DNA of 30,067 nt, from the IMG/VR virus record IMGVR_UViG_3300037149_000088, positions 1-30,067 of that record, one strand, 5' to 3'. The DNA is from a virus. The notes beneath the pieces are model-generated. The model was not told where the DNA came from. It saw only the letters and a program-made list of their open reading frames with translations, and searched no databases. This document shows positions 1-7,706 of the stretch, piece after piece. The translations under genes were made by a program, and so were the position numbers. The number at the start of each line of letters is the position of its first letter. Position 1 is the first letter of the stretch.

Positions 1-252
1 GGAGGATTGACATCCACAGAGCCTTTGGCAGATGGTCAGGTTAGTAAGCCTCTACTTTTAGCCACTAGTGCAACTAGCGGATTGTATGTGGACATGCGTG
101 GGGAACTCATTTCCATTGGTGGGAGCCCAGACACCTATACGAACGAAACCCCCACACCAGTTACGGTTGGGGGGATTCCGGCAGGCTCCACATTTGTAGG
201 TTTGACTACGCAACAAATGTGGGATTGGTTACTCTACTCTATTCACCCTTAG
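1..252 (+). CDS. C-terminal end of a phage tail/virion structural protein (5' partial)
   Basis: The frame is open from base 1 and ends at TAG 250-252, so this is the last 83 residues of a longer gene cut by the window edge. The GGAGGA at the very start looks like a ribosome site, but it abuts TTG with no spacer and is read through as Gly-Gly, so I do not place a start there. The tail of the protein (VGGIPAGSTF, then a MWDWLLY-like end) matches a short motif, GGI.xGTTF....eM...LLYP, that I know as a repeat in phage baseplate, fibre and other virion proteins. It is convergent with the minus-strand cassette that follows. The exact role (fibre, baseplate or decoration) cannot be told from this fragment. 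Confidence 0.6.
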   Translation, partial: GGLTSTEPLADGQVSKPLLLATSATSGLYVDMRGELISIGGSPDTYTNETPTPVTVGGIPAGSTFVGLTTQQMWDWLLYSIHP

Positions 253-261
253 CTTCTAAGG
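247..261. terminator. Possible small hairpin between convergent genes
   Basis: CCTTAG, CTT, CTAAGG form a perfect 6-bp stem with a 3-base loop. It overlaps the stop of the tail gene and lies one base before the end of the convergent GIY-YIG gene. A short run of T follows on the plus strand (267-270). It could be a weak terminator for the plus-strand gene. The stem is short and AT-rich, so the call is weak. Confidence 0.3.
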
Positions 262-1056
262 CTATTTTAGACCGTTCCTTCTTACAATATTTGTTATAGT
301 GGAAGCACTCAGCCCTAATTGACGGGCTATCGCTTTGTTTGATATACTTCGTGTTTTCCACAATCTTATGGCTTCCGTCTCAATACCCACATGTATTTTG
401 TTTAGGGCTGATTGCTGCTTAAATCTAAGTTTTTGGGCGGTTGACATACGAATCCTGGTTTCTTTGGTAGGAGATGCCCCTTTATTCACAGGAGTTCGGC
501 CTGTCAATGTCTCTGCTATCTTTTTTCTTGTCTCGTCACTAACTTTATGCCCCATTAGAGTTGCCGAGGTTCTCTTTCTTACCCCCTCTGATGGAGGTGG
601 CCTGTGATGCTGAGACTCAGACATCCTCTTTTTTGTTTCCTCAGAGTGGGGGGCTCGGGCTTTTCGTGCAACTGATAATGCTTTTTTATGCTCTTCCGAA
701 AAAGGCACACCTTTCTTAGCTAGGGATAGCTTCTGTTTCGCCTTCTCAGTATGTTTTAGCCCTAAGCAAGATCCCGCCGCAGGGGCAGTATTATAGAGAG
801 ATGCCCCCATAAATCTGAGAGAATTCATCCAATACTGCTCAGTTTCAGTTAGAAGATTGTCAGAACACACCTCCAGAATCTCAAAGATAAAGGCGTCTGC
901 ACCATATTTATTCCAGGAGTTCTGTAAATAATGGCAAGAGTGACGCTGGTGTTTAAGGTTGCATTTGTGCTGTACCCACCGTCTTTTAGGGTTGCACGAT
1001 TGGCCTACGTACCCTTTGTTAGAAATTACATTGATTATTAGGTAGATTCCACCCAT
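262..1056 (-). CDS. GIY-YIG homing endonuclease with NUMOD3-type repeats and C-terminal helix-turn-helix
   Basis: Predicted free-standing homing endonuclease of 264 residues. The GIY-YIG nuclease core is at the N-terminus: GIY at residues 3-5, GYVG at 15-18, KRRW shortly after, and an ETEQYW helix that supplies the usual catalytic Glu. It is followed by about five short HSEETKKRMSE-type repeats (NUMOD3 DNA-binding modules) and a C-terminal helix-turn-helix (ISNKAIARQLGLSASTI). I chose ATG 1056 over an upstream in-frame TTG at 1071 because GGAAGG lies 6 bases before the ATG. The start overlaps the end of the 933-residue gene, so it is the last gene of the minus-strand operon and probably translated from the same mRNA. 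It is an insertion into the cassette, not part of its chemistry. Confidence 0.88.
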   Translation of the reverse strand: MGGIYLIINVISNKGYVGQSCNPKRRWVQHKCNLKHQRHSCHYLQNSWNKYGADAFIFEILEVCSDNLLTETEQYWMNSLRFMGASLYNTAPAAGSCLGLKHTEKAKQKLSLAKKGVPFSEEHKKALSVARKARAPHSEETKKRMSESQHHRPPPSEGVRKRTSATLMGHKVSDETRKKIAETLTGRTPVNKGASPTKETRIRMSTAQKLRFKQQSALNKIHVGIETEAIRLWKTRSISNKAIARQLGLSASTITNIVRRNGLK

Positions 1057-3839
1057 TTTCCACCTTCCCAAACATTTTTGATTGCTTTTGCCACCACTTC
1101 ATTTGGGATTCCGGCCATACAAGCGTGACAAGGATGGGCATAATCTTGCCCAGGAGGGTTATCGCACGGCCCTTTAGACATAGAGGAAATAGCTGGATCC
1201 TCTTTGTAGCATGGGCGGCATGGCAGTTTTACCCCAATGTTCAGATTGTGATCGTAGCCCGAGCCCTGAGCACTTGTTGACCCCCAGAGAATAACAGCAG
1301 GAACCTTATAGGGCTTTCCGTCTCCTTTGCTCCAAATATAATTGGTCACATGGTTTGGGAATGAGTCTACCCCCACGTGCATTTTTGCATTAGCAATCAA
1401 ATCAATTGCTAGTTTGAGGGTCTTTCCCATATGGGTATGGTCCACTCCAGGGATTTTGGGATCCCCACTTCCGCCAATCTGTATAAAGGGGATGCTGGGG
1501 CATTGTTTGACTATCTCTCCCCACCGTTCAGCACTGATTGACTTGTACACTGACCATCCTGCCTTTACTTGTAGGGTTGCATAGTCGGCTGGTAGCCCTA
1601 ACTTTTCTCGGTCAATAGAGGGAGTAGGGAGGCTCAGCGCCACCATCTCTTCGGGGAGCCCCATTTCTTTTGCAAAATACTTAATTAGATGCTGTCGCAT
1701 TTCCGTATTAGGGTAATCTTCATGAAGAGGATAACCGATTAAATTGATAACTTTCTCATATTCATGTGCCTTCCCTGCCAGTGTGTTGAAATCAAACCAT
1801 GCGTCTACCCCAGCATCTTTAAACATCAACTCTAGTTCCGCACCAATTGCTGGATGGCAGTAATAGTGTATTTTGCAATTAGGGTGCTTCTTTTTGAGAC
1901 TTGGAATCAAATTAAGCGTGATTAAAATGTCTCCGACAGCACCCGGTCGATTAAGGGCAATTTGTTTAACTTTCTTCGTCGTTTTTTTTAGATAGTTCTG
2001 GGAGATTAGAGCCTGATTTAGGGCATTGACCCTCTGGTCCCACTCCTTATCCTCGCATCCGATCTGTTTCTTGGCTTCAGCAGCCCATTTGTAAGCTGCC
2101 TCCTTGTCCCCAAGGTTCTCATAGCAGAAACTGAGCATCCGAGTCGGCTGGTCAGTGTATTTGTTGGGTTCACGCCAGAGTTCTGTGGGCTCCTGCTTGC
2201 GTCCGAATGCCTCAAGGCAGTAACCGATGGTTTTGTTCCAGTCGCCGGTCTGGAAGGCCATGTAGCCCAGTTCCATCCAGAACTCAGACCAATCAGGAGC
2301 CTTGGAGAGACCAAATAGGAGGGACTTCTCTGCTTCGGCCAGCATTCCAGCCGCACGTTCGCACCTTCCCTTGTATAGGCAAGAAAAAAGATACTCGTCA
2401 CGGAACGCATCACCGAAACTGATTCGCATGTCGTAGTATTTAACGGCCTGGACGTAACGTCCCGCATCCTTATGCGTATTGGCCAGATAGAAAGCGGTCC
2501 TGGGATTTGGATTTTCAGCAATCTCCTCCTCAAGAATACGAAGATTCCGCTGATTGGAGTTCTCGCCCACACCTGGGGCTGCATCATGCCTGATGATGCT
2601 GTCTTTCAGGGTAATCCCCGGTCGCCCCCCATGATTTGGATATTCATGTATCCTCCCTGAGAAATTAATGCCCTCCCTCGTCTTCCACATCCTGTGATGA
2701 ACCCACGACATCCCCGAAGTTTCAATCATCATGCCAAAGACTTTATACTGGGTCAGATAGAAGGCGCGTTTCAGGTTAGCCGGAGTCAGTAGTTCATCAT
2801 CCGCATCAAACCATATCAGATAGTCGGCAGAAGGAATCTGATCAATCTTATCAATAAACACATTTCTGGCCTTACTGAAGTCCCACAGTTTCCAGTCCCC
2901 AGTTTCGTCTTGTCTAGAGGCCCCCGTATAGGTTTCAAAAATGAGAGGCTTAGTCCACACGGCCTTTGTCACTTCCTCGGTTTTATCCGTAGAGCCGGTG
3001 TCAATGACGACCAAACCATCCACCACATCTTCAATGGATTTTAGAACACGGGGAAGATCACGTTCCTCATTTTTGACAATCATCCCACACCAGACTTCTG
3101 GCTTTTTCTGGATGGGACGCAGCACGATATCTCGTTGCCCTGCTCCATCCATCGGAGAAGTCCAATCTATAGTGAAAAGGTCTTGTCCCTGAACCAGAAG
3201 CTCTAAAATACTGGATAAGGAGTGGAAGAATGGGTGAATCGTATAGTGCCCCTCATCTAAATCTCGTTCAAATCCGCTCACTCCATGATCTGGAAGGCGT
3301 AAGAAAAGGATTCCATCATCAGCTAGCAAACTCTTTATTTTCCCCAGAGCCGCCAGTGGGTTATAGAGATGTTCCATCAAATGAATCATGGTAACAGCCT
3401 GGAATTTTTCTGTATGTGTCCACTCCCTAATCTGCTCTTCAGTGAGGGCCTCAAAGTCAGCCATCAACATCGGAACATCAAGCTCCTTGCTGTATTCTGG
3501 AACAATTTCAATGTTATCCATTCCAAAGGCTTCACATCCTAGTTCCTTAAAACAATAGCTCAAATATGGAAATTTTGAGCCAATGTCCAACACCTTGCCG
3601 GGTTTCCCTCCCATGAAGTTATTGAGGATGCTCTCTGCGAGAGACTGATTGATCCCTTTTTCATAGTCGGACATTAGATGACCTGTAAACCCGCCATTTT
3701 GGTCTTTTTCATGAGCAGCCTCATAGACTTTGGGGGGCATAGGGTTCTGGAACCAGCAATCACAAACAGGGCACATCCAATAGGGGGTGTCCTGATACTT
3801 ATGAACCGTCTGGGTGGAACAAATTGGGCAATTTGCCAT
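1038..3839 (-). CDS. Multi-domain zinc ribbon / methyltransferase / GT2 glycosyltransferase / TPR / GT9 glycosyltransferase
   Basis: A 933-residue protein that reads as four enzymes and repeats in one chain. Residues 4-28 hold CPIC and CPVC pairs (zinc ribbon). Residues 80-240 look like a class I SAM methyltransferase: VLDIGS at 83-88, and HLMEHL at 153-158, as in Methyltransf_23-like proteins. Residues 250-420 are a family 2 glycosyltransferase: IVKNEERDL near 254, IDTGSTDKT at 279-287, and the metal/sugar-binding DADDE at 345-349. Residues 445-600 are helical TPR-like repeats. From about 635 to the end is a GT9 (heptosyltransferase-like) domain: RPGAVGDILITL, then GVDSFPNHVTN, and a late Cys-rich stretch (PCRPCY, HPCHACM). 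It starts at ATG 3839, overlapping the previous stop by one base. Probably transfers and methylates sugars in the cytoplasm; the acceptor is unknown. Confidence 0.8.
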   Translation of the reverse strand: MANCPICSTQTVHKYQDTPYWMCPVCDCWFQNPMPPKVYEAAHEKDQNGGFTGHLMSDYEKGINQSLAESILNNFMGGKPGKVLDIGSKFPYLSYCFKELGCEAFGMDNIEIVPEYSKELDVPMLMADFEALTEEQIREWTHTEKFQAVTMIHLMEHLYNPLAALGKIKSLLADDGILFLRLPDHGVSGFERDLDEGHYTIHPFFHSLSSILELLVQGQDLFTIDWTSPMDGAGQRDIVLRPIQKKPEVWCGMIVKNEERDLPRVLKSIEDVVDGLVVIDTGSTDKTEEVTKAVWTKPLIFETYTGASRQDETGDWKLWDFSKARNVFIDKIDQIPSADYLIWFDADDELLTPANLKRAFYLTQYKVFGMMIETSGMSWVHHRMWKTREGINFSGRIHEYPNHGGRPGITLKDSIIRHDAAPGVGENSNQRNLRILEEEIAENPNPRTAFYLANTHKDAGRYVQAVKYYDMRISFGDAFRDEYLFSCLYKGRCERAAGMLAEAEKSLLFGLSKAPDWSEFWMELGYMAFQTGDWNKTIGYCLEAFGRKQEPTELWREPNKYTDQPTRMLSFCYENLGDKEAAYKWAAEAKKQIGCEDKEWDQRVNALNQALISQNYLKKTTKKVKQIALNRPGAVGDILITLNLIPSLKKKHPNCKIHYYCHPAIGAELELMFKDAGVDAWFDFNTLAGKAHEYEKVINLIGYPLHEDYPNTEMRQHLIKYFAKEMGLPEEMVALSLPTPSIDREKLGLPADYATLQVKAGWSVYKSISAERWGEIVKQCPSIPFIQIGGSGDPKIPGVDHTHMGKTLKLAIDLIANAKMHVGVDSFPNHVTNYIWSKGDGKPYKVPAVILWGSTSAQGSGYDHNLNIGVKLPCRPCYKEDPAISSMSKGPCDNPPGQDYAHPCHACMAGIPNEVVAKAIKNVWEGGKWVEST

Positions 3840-4423
3840 TAAACTTCTCCTTTGGGCAGGAATACAAGTATCCCCGTATCTGTTTTAATACTCTGTGCAG
3901 TATGCGTGGAAGAAAAAGTTCCAGTAAACTCCTCCCAATTCACATTTATATACTTGACATGATTTTCCTTCACCTGATCCACCGTAAAATTCGGGTTTTG
4001 GGGGTTCACCAACATCCTCATGTCATCACAAATGATCACATCCCTCTCTATGTTAGGTTTCAAGGCTCTGATGAGTTCTAACTCCTTGAATAAGGGCCAA
4101 CGAGTTTCAGAGGTCTCCTCCACATCGTAAAAAGCAGGAAAATGAGCATCCAACCAGAAGAGCGTAGGCCCCGGAAGTCTAGGCAGGAGAGTCTCTAGGA
4201 ATGTGAGACTATCAGTGTTCATAATGAACGCTTCGGGTAGCAACCGGTAAGTAGAATCTACCGCTTCTTGCCTGATATCGCAGGAAAATAGAAAATGCTC
4301 GTCAAACCCACATTTTTTGGCAAAACTCATTCCTTCGCCATCCTGGCAACCTGTTTCCACAAACAGAGATAACCCATACTGCTCTCGATACTGTTTTATT
4401 GGGGTAGCGATTAAATGTGTCAT
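3839..4423 (-). CDS. Small class I methyltransferase-like protein
   Basis: A 194-residue protein with the outline of a Rossmann-fold SAM-dependent methyltransferase. FVETGCQDGEG (21-31) stands where motif I binds SAM. FSCDI (46-50) supplies the acidic residue after strand 2. LFWLDAHFP (88-96) and VIICDDMR (129-136) are later strands ending in acidic residues. It lacks the canonical GxGxG, so catalysis is inferred rather than shown. Its start overlaps the FkbM stop by 4 bases (ATGA), and its TAA overlaps the next ATG by one base, so the genes are translationally coupled. Context suggests it modifies the same glycan as its neighbours. It could also be a non-catalytic relative. Confidence 0.6.
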   Translation of the reverse strand: MTHLIATPIKQYREQYGLSLFVETGCQDGEGMSFAKKCGFDEHFLFSCDIRQEAVDSTYRLLPEAFIMNTDSLTFLETLLPRLPGPTLFWLDAHFPAFYDVEETSETRWPLFKELELIRALKPNIERDVIICDDMRMLVNPQNPNFTVDQVKENHVKYINVNWEEFTGTFSSTHTAQSIKTDTGILVFLPKGEV

Positions 4424-5175
4424 AGATTGAAATTGGCCCAGGTTAAAGATGCTTGTAGCTCGGGGAACTGATCAGGTTGGATACAAAATAAATCACATCC
4501 GTGCTCATACACGTTGTAGTTGAGGTGTTTAAAATAACGAACTAAGGCTCGTTTATCAGATTTCAGCCACTCTACCCATGCGATAGGCTTGAACTTGGTG
4601 AAAGTTTCGACCCCACCCTCCAAAATCTCTTCTTCCATGCCTTCGGCATCAATTTTGATCAGATCTAGACGTTTAAAGTTCAACGCATCAATTGGCGCTA
4701 CTCGAACTTGTTCATCTGGGTCATCCGGAAGCCTTTCTTGCCCAATATCATTCACTTTTGGTTTAAATTCAAAGCTTCCAAAATTTCCAGCCTTGCTGTA
4801 GTCGTATTGAGGAATGGCCATAACCCCCTCCTCCCGACCCATCACAAAATTATGCACATAGACGTTCTGTAGAGAGTTCAGAGAGACAGTTCCAGCCACC
4901 ATATAGGCTAGAATGCGTTGGCCTTCGTACGAAAATACATCTCCACCCAACGGCTCGACGGCTTTGGCTAGGGCTAAGGTGAATAGGCCAAAGTTAGCTC
5001 CGATGTCCACACAAACAGTGTGCTCTCCACATTTTCTAGCCAAATCACAGAGGAACATGATATCCTCATGATCGAACGCTTTGCCAGTTCGCCGCAAGCT
5101 CCCTGTTTGATTGATATCGTTTCCATTCACGATTACCGGACCGTAATCGCTTTTTATTACCCCATTGTATATCAT
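4420..5175 (-). CDS. FkbM-family SAM-dependent methyltransferase
   Basis: A 251-residue protein with both hallmarks of the FkbM family: the SAM-binding loop VDIGANFGLFT (56-66) and the later LIKIDAEGMEEEIL (172-185). FkbM-type enzymes usually O-methylate sugars or polyketides, and in phage and surface-polysaccharide clusters they typically cap glycans. The length is normal for the family and both motifs are intact. It overlaps the upstream GT9-methyltransferase gene by 4 bases and the downstream gene by 4 bases. The sugar substrate cannot be read from sequence. Confidence 0.85.
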   Translation of the reverse strand: MIYNGVIKSDYGPVIVNGNDINQTGSLRRTGKAFDHEDIMFLCDLARKCGEHTVCVDIGANFGLFTLALAKAVEPLGGDVFSYEGQRILAYMVAGTVSLNSLQNVYVHNFVMGREEGVMAIPQYDYSKAGNFGSFEFKPKVNDIGQERLPDDPDEQVRVAPIDALNFKRLDLIKIDAEGMEEEILEGGVETFTKFKPIAWVEWLKSDKRALVRYFKHLNYNVYEHGCDLFCIQPDQFPELQASLTWANFNL

Positions 5176-6383
5176 GCAACCTTCCTAGCAAGAATATAGA
5201 AACTCCAAAACGCATCCGGATAGCAAGAATACTCTTCTACACGTAGATTGGTGTTTTGATTGATCCATTTAGTTAGAGTGAGAGGGGATGGAGCCCATAC
5301 GTGGTTATCCCCCACCCATAGCCCCCCAGGCTTCCACATTTCCATAGATGGGTGCGGTAGGTAGATTAAACAGGTTCCTCCAACCCTGAGAGAGGCATCC
5401 CACAATCTTAACTCTTCTCCCCATTCTTTTATATGTTCTAGGCAGTGAGAAGAGAAGATGTAGTCGAATGGAGCTTGGTTAAACCGGCTCCTCTCGCTTT
5501 CATTATGAATGGCGATGGCTCCTGGAAGTGGCCACTGACTGGAACCAACATCAAGCCCCTTTCCTCGGCAGTGCATTAAGGCGATGGGTTTAATTCCCTC
5601 CGTTCCATTACCTTCATTCAGGTATACTGGGTATTTCTCCTCTTGTAGGGCGGATTCGATTTCCCACGTTAACTCTGTCTTGTTCATAGCCCTCTGAACC
5701 CCTGGATAGGCTCGGGTGGCCGCAGGGTAGAGGGGGTTGTAAAATCCCACAATTTTTCTTACCCCAGTCGCATGAGCGATGTGAAGCCCAGAGCTATCGG
5801 GGCCAATGAACATATCAGCTTTGCGGATAGCATCTACAAATTCTTCATTTGGCATTCCAGACCGAAGTAGGGTGATCGGATTTCCAGATTTTCGCATAAG
5901 CTCCATGGGGAGGTCTGATGCGGTAAAGTCTCGCCCATCTGCTCTCCCACTTTCTCGTAGTTGGATTACAATCGAGTGATCAGATTCAGGCCCGTAGGAG
6001 TTCAAACAGGGGGTTCGGCGCAAGAGTCGAACATTTGCAACCGCAGCAAACGCATCTACTCCATGTAGTCCACAAAGCTGCTCGATCACTCCATTAAAGG
6101 AGAAGTGGTTGACGGGAGTTTCCTCATCAAACAGCCCATTCATATCCGTAATGAGGGGTCCGGTTTCCATTTTTCCGTAACGGCTAAAATCGTCGTTCTC
6201 TAGGAGAACCCTCCACACGAATGGGCTGCCTGCTAACACCCAGGCATACTGCTTGTGAGTTCTGATGATGATTCGGGCCGGAGCATATTCATAATAGAGG
6301 GCTTCGATGGTTGGTTCGATCATCAACCAGTCCCCAATGCCACCACCTCTCGTAATCACGATATAGTTATAACCTTGGTCCAC
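5172..6383 (-). CDS. GT9-like glycosyltransferase fused to a C-terminal methyltransferase
   Basis: A 403-residue, two-domain protein and the first gene of the minus-strand operon. Residues 1-245 resemble GT9/heptosyltransferases: RGGGIGDWLMIEP at 12-24 is the N-terminal glycine loop, and GPDSSGLHIAHATG at 194-207 is the nucleotide-sugar-binding end. Residues 265-403 look like a small methyltransferase: GLDVGSSQWPLPGA at 276-289 and FDYIFSSHCLEHI at 306-318. The start is GTG at 6381-6383, with CAGGAG 5 bases upstream. The same two activities recur, in a different order, in the 933-residue protein of this operon. Substrate unknown. Confidence 0.8.
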   Translation of the reverse strand: MDQGYNYIVITRGGGIGDWLMIEPTIEALYYEYAPARIIIRTHKQYAWVLAGSPFVWRVLLENDDFSRYGKMETGPLITDMNGLFDEETPVNHFSFNGVIEQLCGLHGVDAFAAVANVRLLRRTPCLNSYGPESDHSIVIQLRESGRADGRDFTASDLPMELMRKSGNPITLLRSGMPNEEFVDAIRKADMFIGPDSSGLHIAHATGVRKIVGFYNPLYPAATRAYPGVQRAMNKTELTWEIESALQEEKYPVYLNEGNGTEGIKPIALMHCRGKGLDVGSSQWPLPGAIAIHNESERSRFNQAPFDYIFSSHCLEHIKEWGEELRLWDASLRVGGTCLIYLPHPSMEMWKPGGLWVGDNHVWAPSPLTLTKWINQNTNLRVEEYSCYPDAFWSFYILARKVA

Positions 6384-6478
6384 AGAAACTCCTGCTCATT
6401 CTCTTACTAATACTCCGTCAGAGACCAAACTATGCGGTATTTTCAAATACCAGCCCCTTTTAGAGAGGTGCTAGTATC
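6384..6478. promoter_or_regulatory. Divergent intergenic region with a 7+7 bp palindrome
   Basis: These 95 bases separate the minus-strand sugar cassette from the plus-strand gene at 6479, so promoters for both directions, or for the two operons separately, should lie here or just inside the genes. The one clear element is GGTATTT-TC-AAATACC at 6436-6451, a perfect inverted repeat that could be an operator or a hairpin in the plus-strand leader. AGAGAGGTG at 6462-6470 supplies the ribosome site for the plus-strand gene. I could not find a convincing -35/-10 pair on either strand. Confidence 0.4.
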
Positions 6479-6901
6479 ATGTTCAAGTTTTCCGCAAAGC
6501 TCTTGACCGCAGACGCATGGGATGGGATCGATATTAAGCTCCACAACCGCGAACAGGATTTGTGGGCCAGACAGGTCTGGCGTGGGCTTAATGACCAATA
6601 TAGCAAACTTAAAGAGCAGTACAAAATCAAGGGTGTGGCCCTCAAAGAGTGGCTCAAGGAATACGGTATCGGTGGGCTCGTGCAGTCTAAGGATCAGGTT
6701 GTTGTTGGAGCGATGAGAGAAATTGCCAAACTGTTAGACGAGACGGTGAAATCCAACAAAGAGGGTGGGGCTTATCGTCAGAATGAGGTCCAGGCGTTCA
6801 AGAACGAGTATGGCACCAACAGAATTGACTGGCTTTACGCTCTGAACGGTCAGAAACGCAGTAGTAAGAGTCGTAAGGTCAATTCGGGATTGTTGGAGTA
6901 A
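6479..6901 (+). CDS. Hypothetical protein, 140 aa
   Basis: I do not recognise this protein. It is soluble-looking, rich in Lys and Trp, and mostly predicted helical by eye (REQDLWARQVWRGLNDQYSK and a later AMREIAKLLDETVK helix), with a basic tail. There is no signal peptide or membrane segment. ATG 6479 has AGAGAGGTG 8-16 bases upstream. The next gene, a SprT-like protease, starts two bases after its stop, so the two are almost certainly co-translated. It could be a partner or substrate of that protease, but this is only proximity. Confidence 0.7.
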   Translation: MFKFSAKLLTADAWDGIDIKLHNREQDLWARQVWRGLNDQYSKLKEQYKIKGVALKEWLKEYGIGGLVQSKDQVVVGAMREIAKLLDETVKSNKEGGAYRQNEVQAFKNEYGTNRIDWLYALNGQKRSSKSRKVNSGLLE

Positions 6902-6903
6902 CG

Positions 6904-7656
6904 ATGGACATTCAAGCCATTGCTAAGAAATACATCAACATGATGCCTAAGTCTAAATCTGGACTGACTATGCCCACTCCAAAAATTGTGATTGTCAATG
7001 CGTTGACAACCAAGTGGAATGGGATTACCGTATGGGATGGCAAGGGTTTGGATACGGTGGTAATCAAGCTCCAGAAGCGAATCACCAAGGATGAAGAGTC
7101 GTTAAACCGGATTATCGCTCACGAAATCTGCCATGCCTGGGCTTTCTGGATGGTGGGGATCAACGAGGAGCGAAGTCCCTGGCACCGTGGTCACTCGGCT
7201 ACGGGAGGATGGTGGAAGGCGGCTCAGATTATCAACCAGAATGAAGGGAACCCCGAGTTTGTGACTGAAATCTCGGATGAGGCCATTGTGATAAATAATG
7301 ACAAAGTGTTTTACGTTTACTTGGAAAAGAACTCCAGGGGATTGTTTTGGGCATGGTTCAGCCGAGTTACAGATAATCTAGCCCGACAGCTTCGTAATCG
7401 AATCAGTAACGCAGAGCTTTATAACTACCCTATTACGGTAATTAAGACAAGTGATGAGAGGTTTCTCATCCCAGCCGCAAAACTTCCCAGATGTGCTAGA
7501 TTAGCGGAAATGCCAGAAAATTTAACTAACAAGATCGAAGAGGCACTCATGAGAAACCCAATTGATATTGATACACCTAGGGATATCAAAACAATTATTT
7601 CTCAGGCTAAGACAGCCGAATGGAAACAGAAACGGAAAGCTCATTTTCTAGTTTGA
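6904..7656 (+). CDS. SprT-like zinc metalloprotease
   Basis: A 250-residue protein with the metalloprotease signature HEICH at residues 73-77 (two zinc-binding His and the catalytic Glu), inside a hydrophobic helix. Twenty residues later, HRGHSATGGWW (94-104) resembles the GHG..W block of SprT/Spartan proteins, which supplies the third His ligand (probably H97). SprT-domain proteases cut protein crosslinked to DNA. In a phage it might clear replication or packaging blocks, or act on host proteins (inference). The C-terminal 120 residues are of unknown fold, basic at the end (WKQKRKAHF), and could bind nucleic acid. I see no CxxC zinc ribbon of the kind many SprT proteins carry. It starts 2 bases after the previous stop. 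Confidence 0.7.
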   Translation: MDIQAIAKKYINMMPKSKSGLTMPTPKIVIVNALTTKWNGITVWDGKGLDTVVIKLQKRITKDEESLNRIIAHEICHAWAFWMVGINEERSPWHRGHSATGGWWKAAQIINQNEGNPEFVTEISDEAIVINNDKVFYVYLEKNSRGLFWAWFSRVTDNLARQLRNRISNAELYNYPITVIKTSDERFLIPAAKLPRCARLAEMPENLTNKIEEALMRNPIDIDTPRDIKTIISQAKTAEWKQKRKAHFLV

Positions 7657-7706
7657 TTCTTTCTAGTCAAAGCTGCCGTAGGATCCAAATACGAGTATCA
7701 AGATAA

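Noticed and set aside
7-15. TTG at base 7 as the start of the first gene
   Set aside because: The GGAGGA before it leaves no spacer, and the frame is open to base 1. The fragment looks like the end of a longer protein.
1057-1071. TTG 1071 as start of the first GIY-YIG gene
   Set aside because: The ATG at 1056 has the better ribosome site and begins directly at the GIY motif.
6432-6506. Short ATG frame in the divergent gap
   Set aside because: It runs into the start of the real gene in another frame and has no ribosome site.
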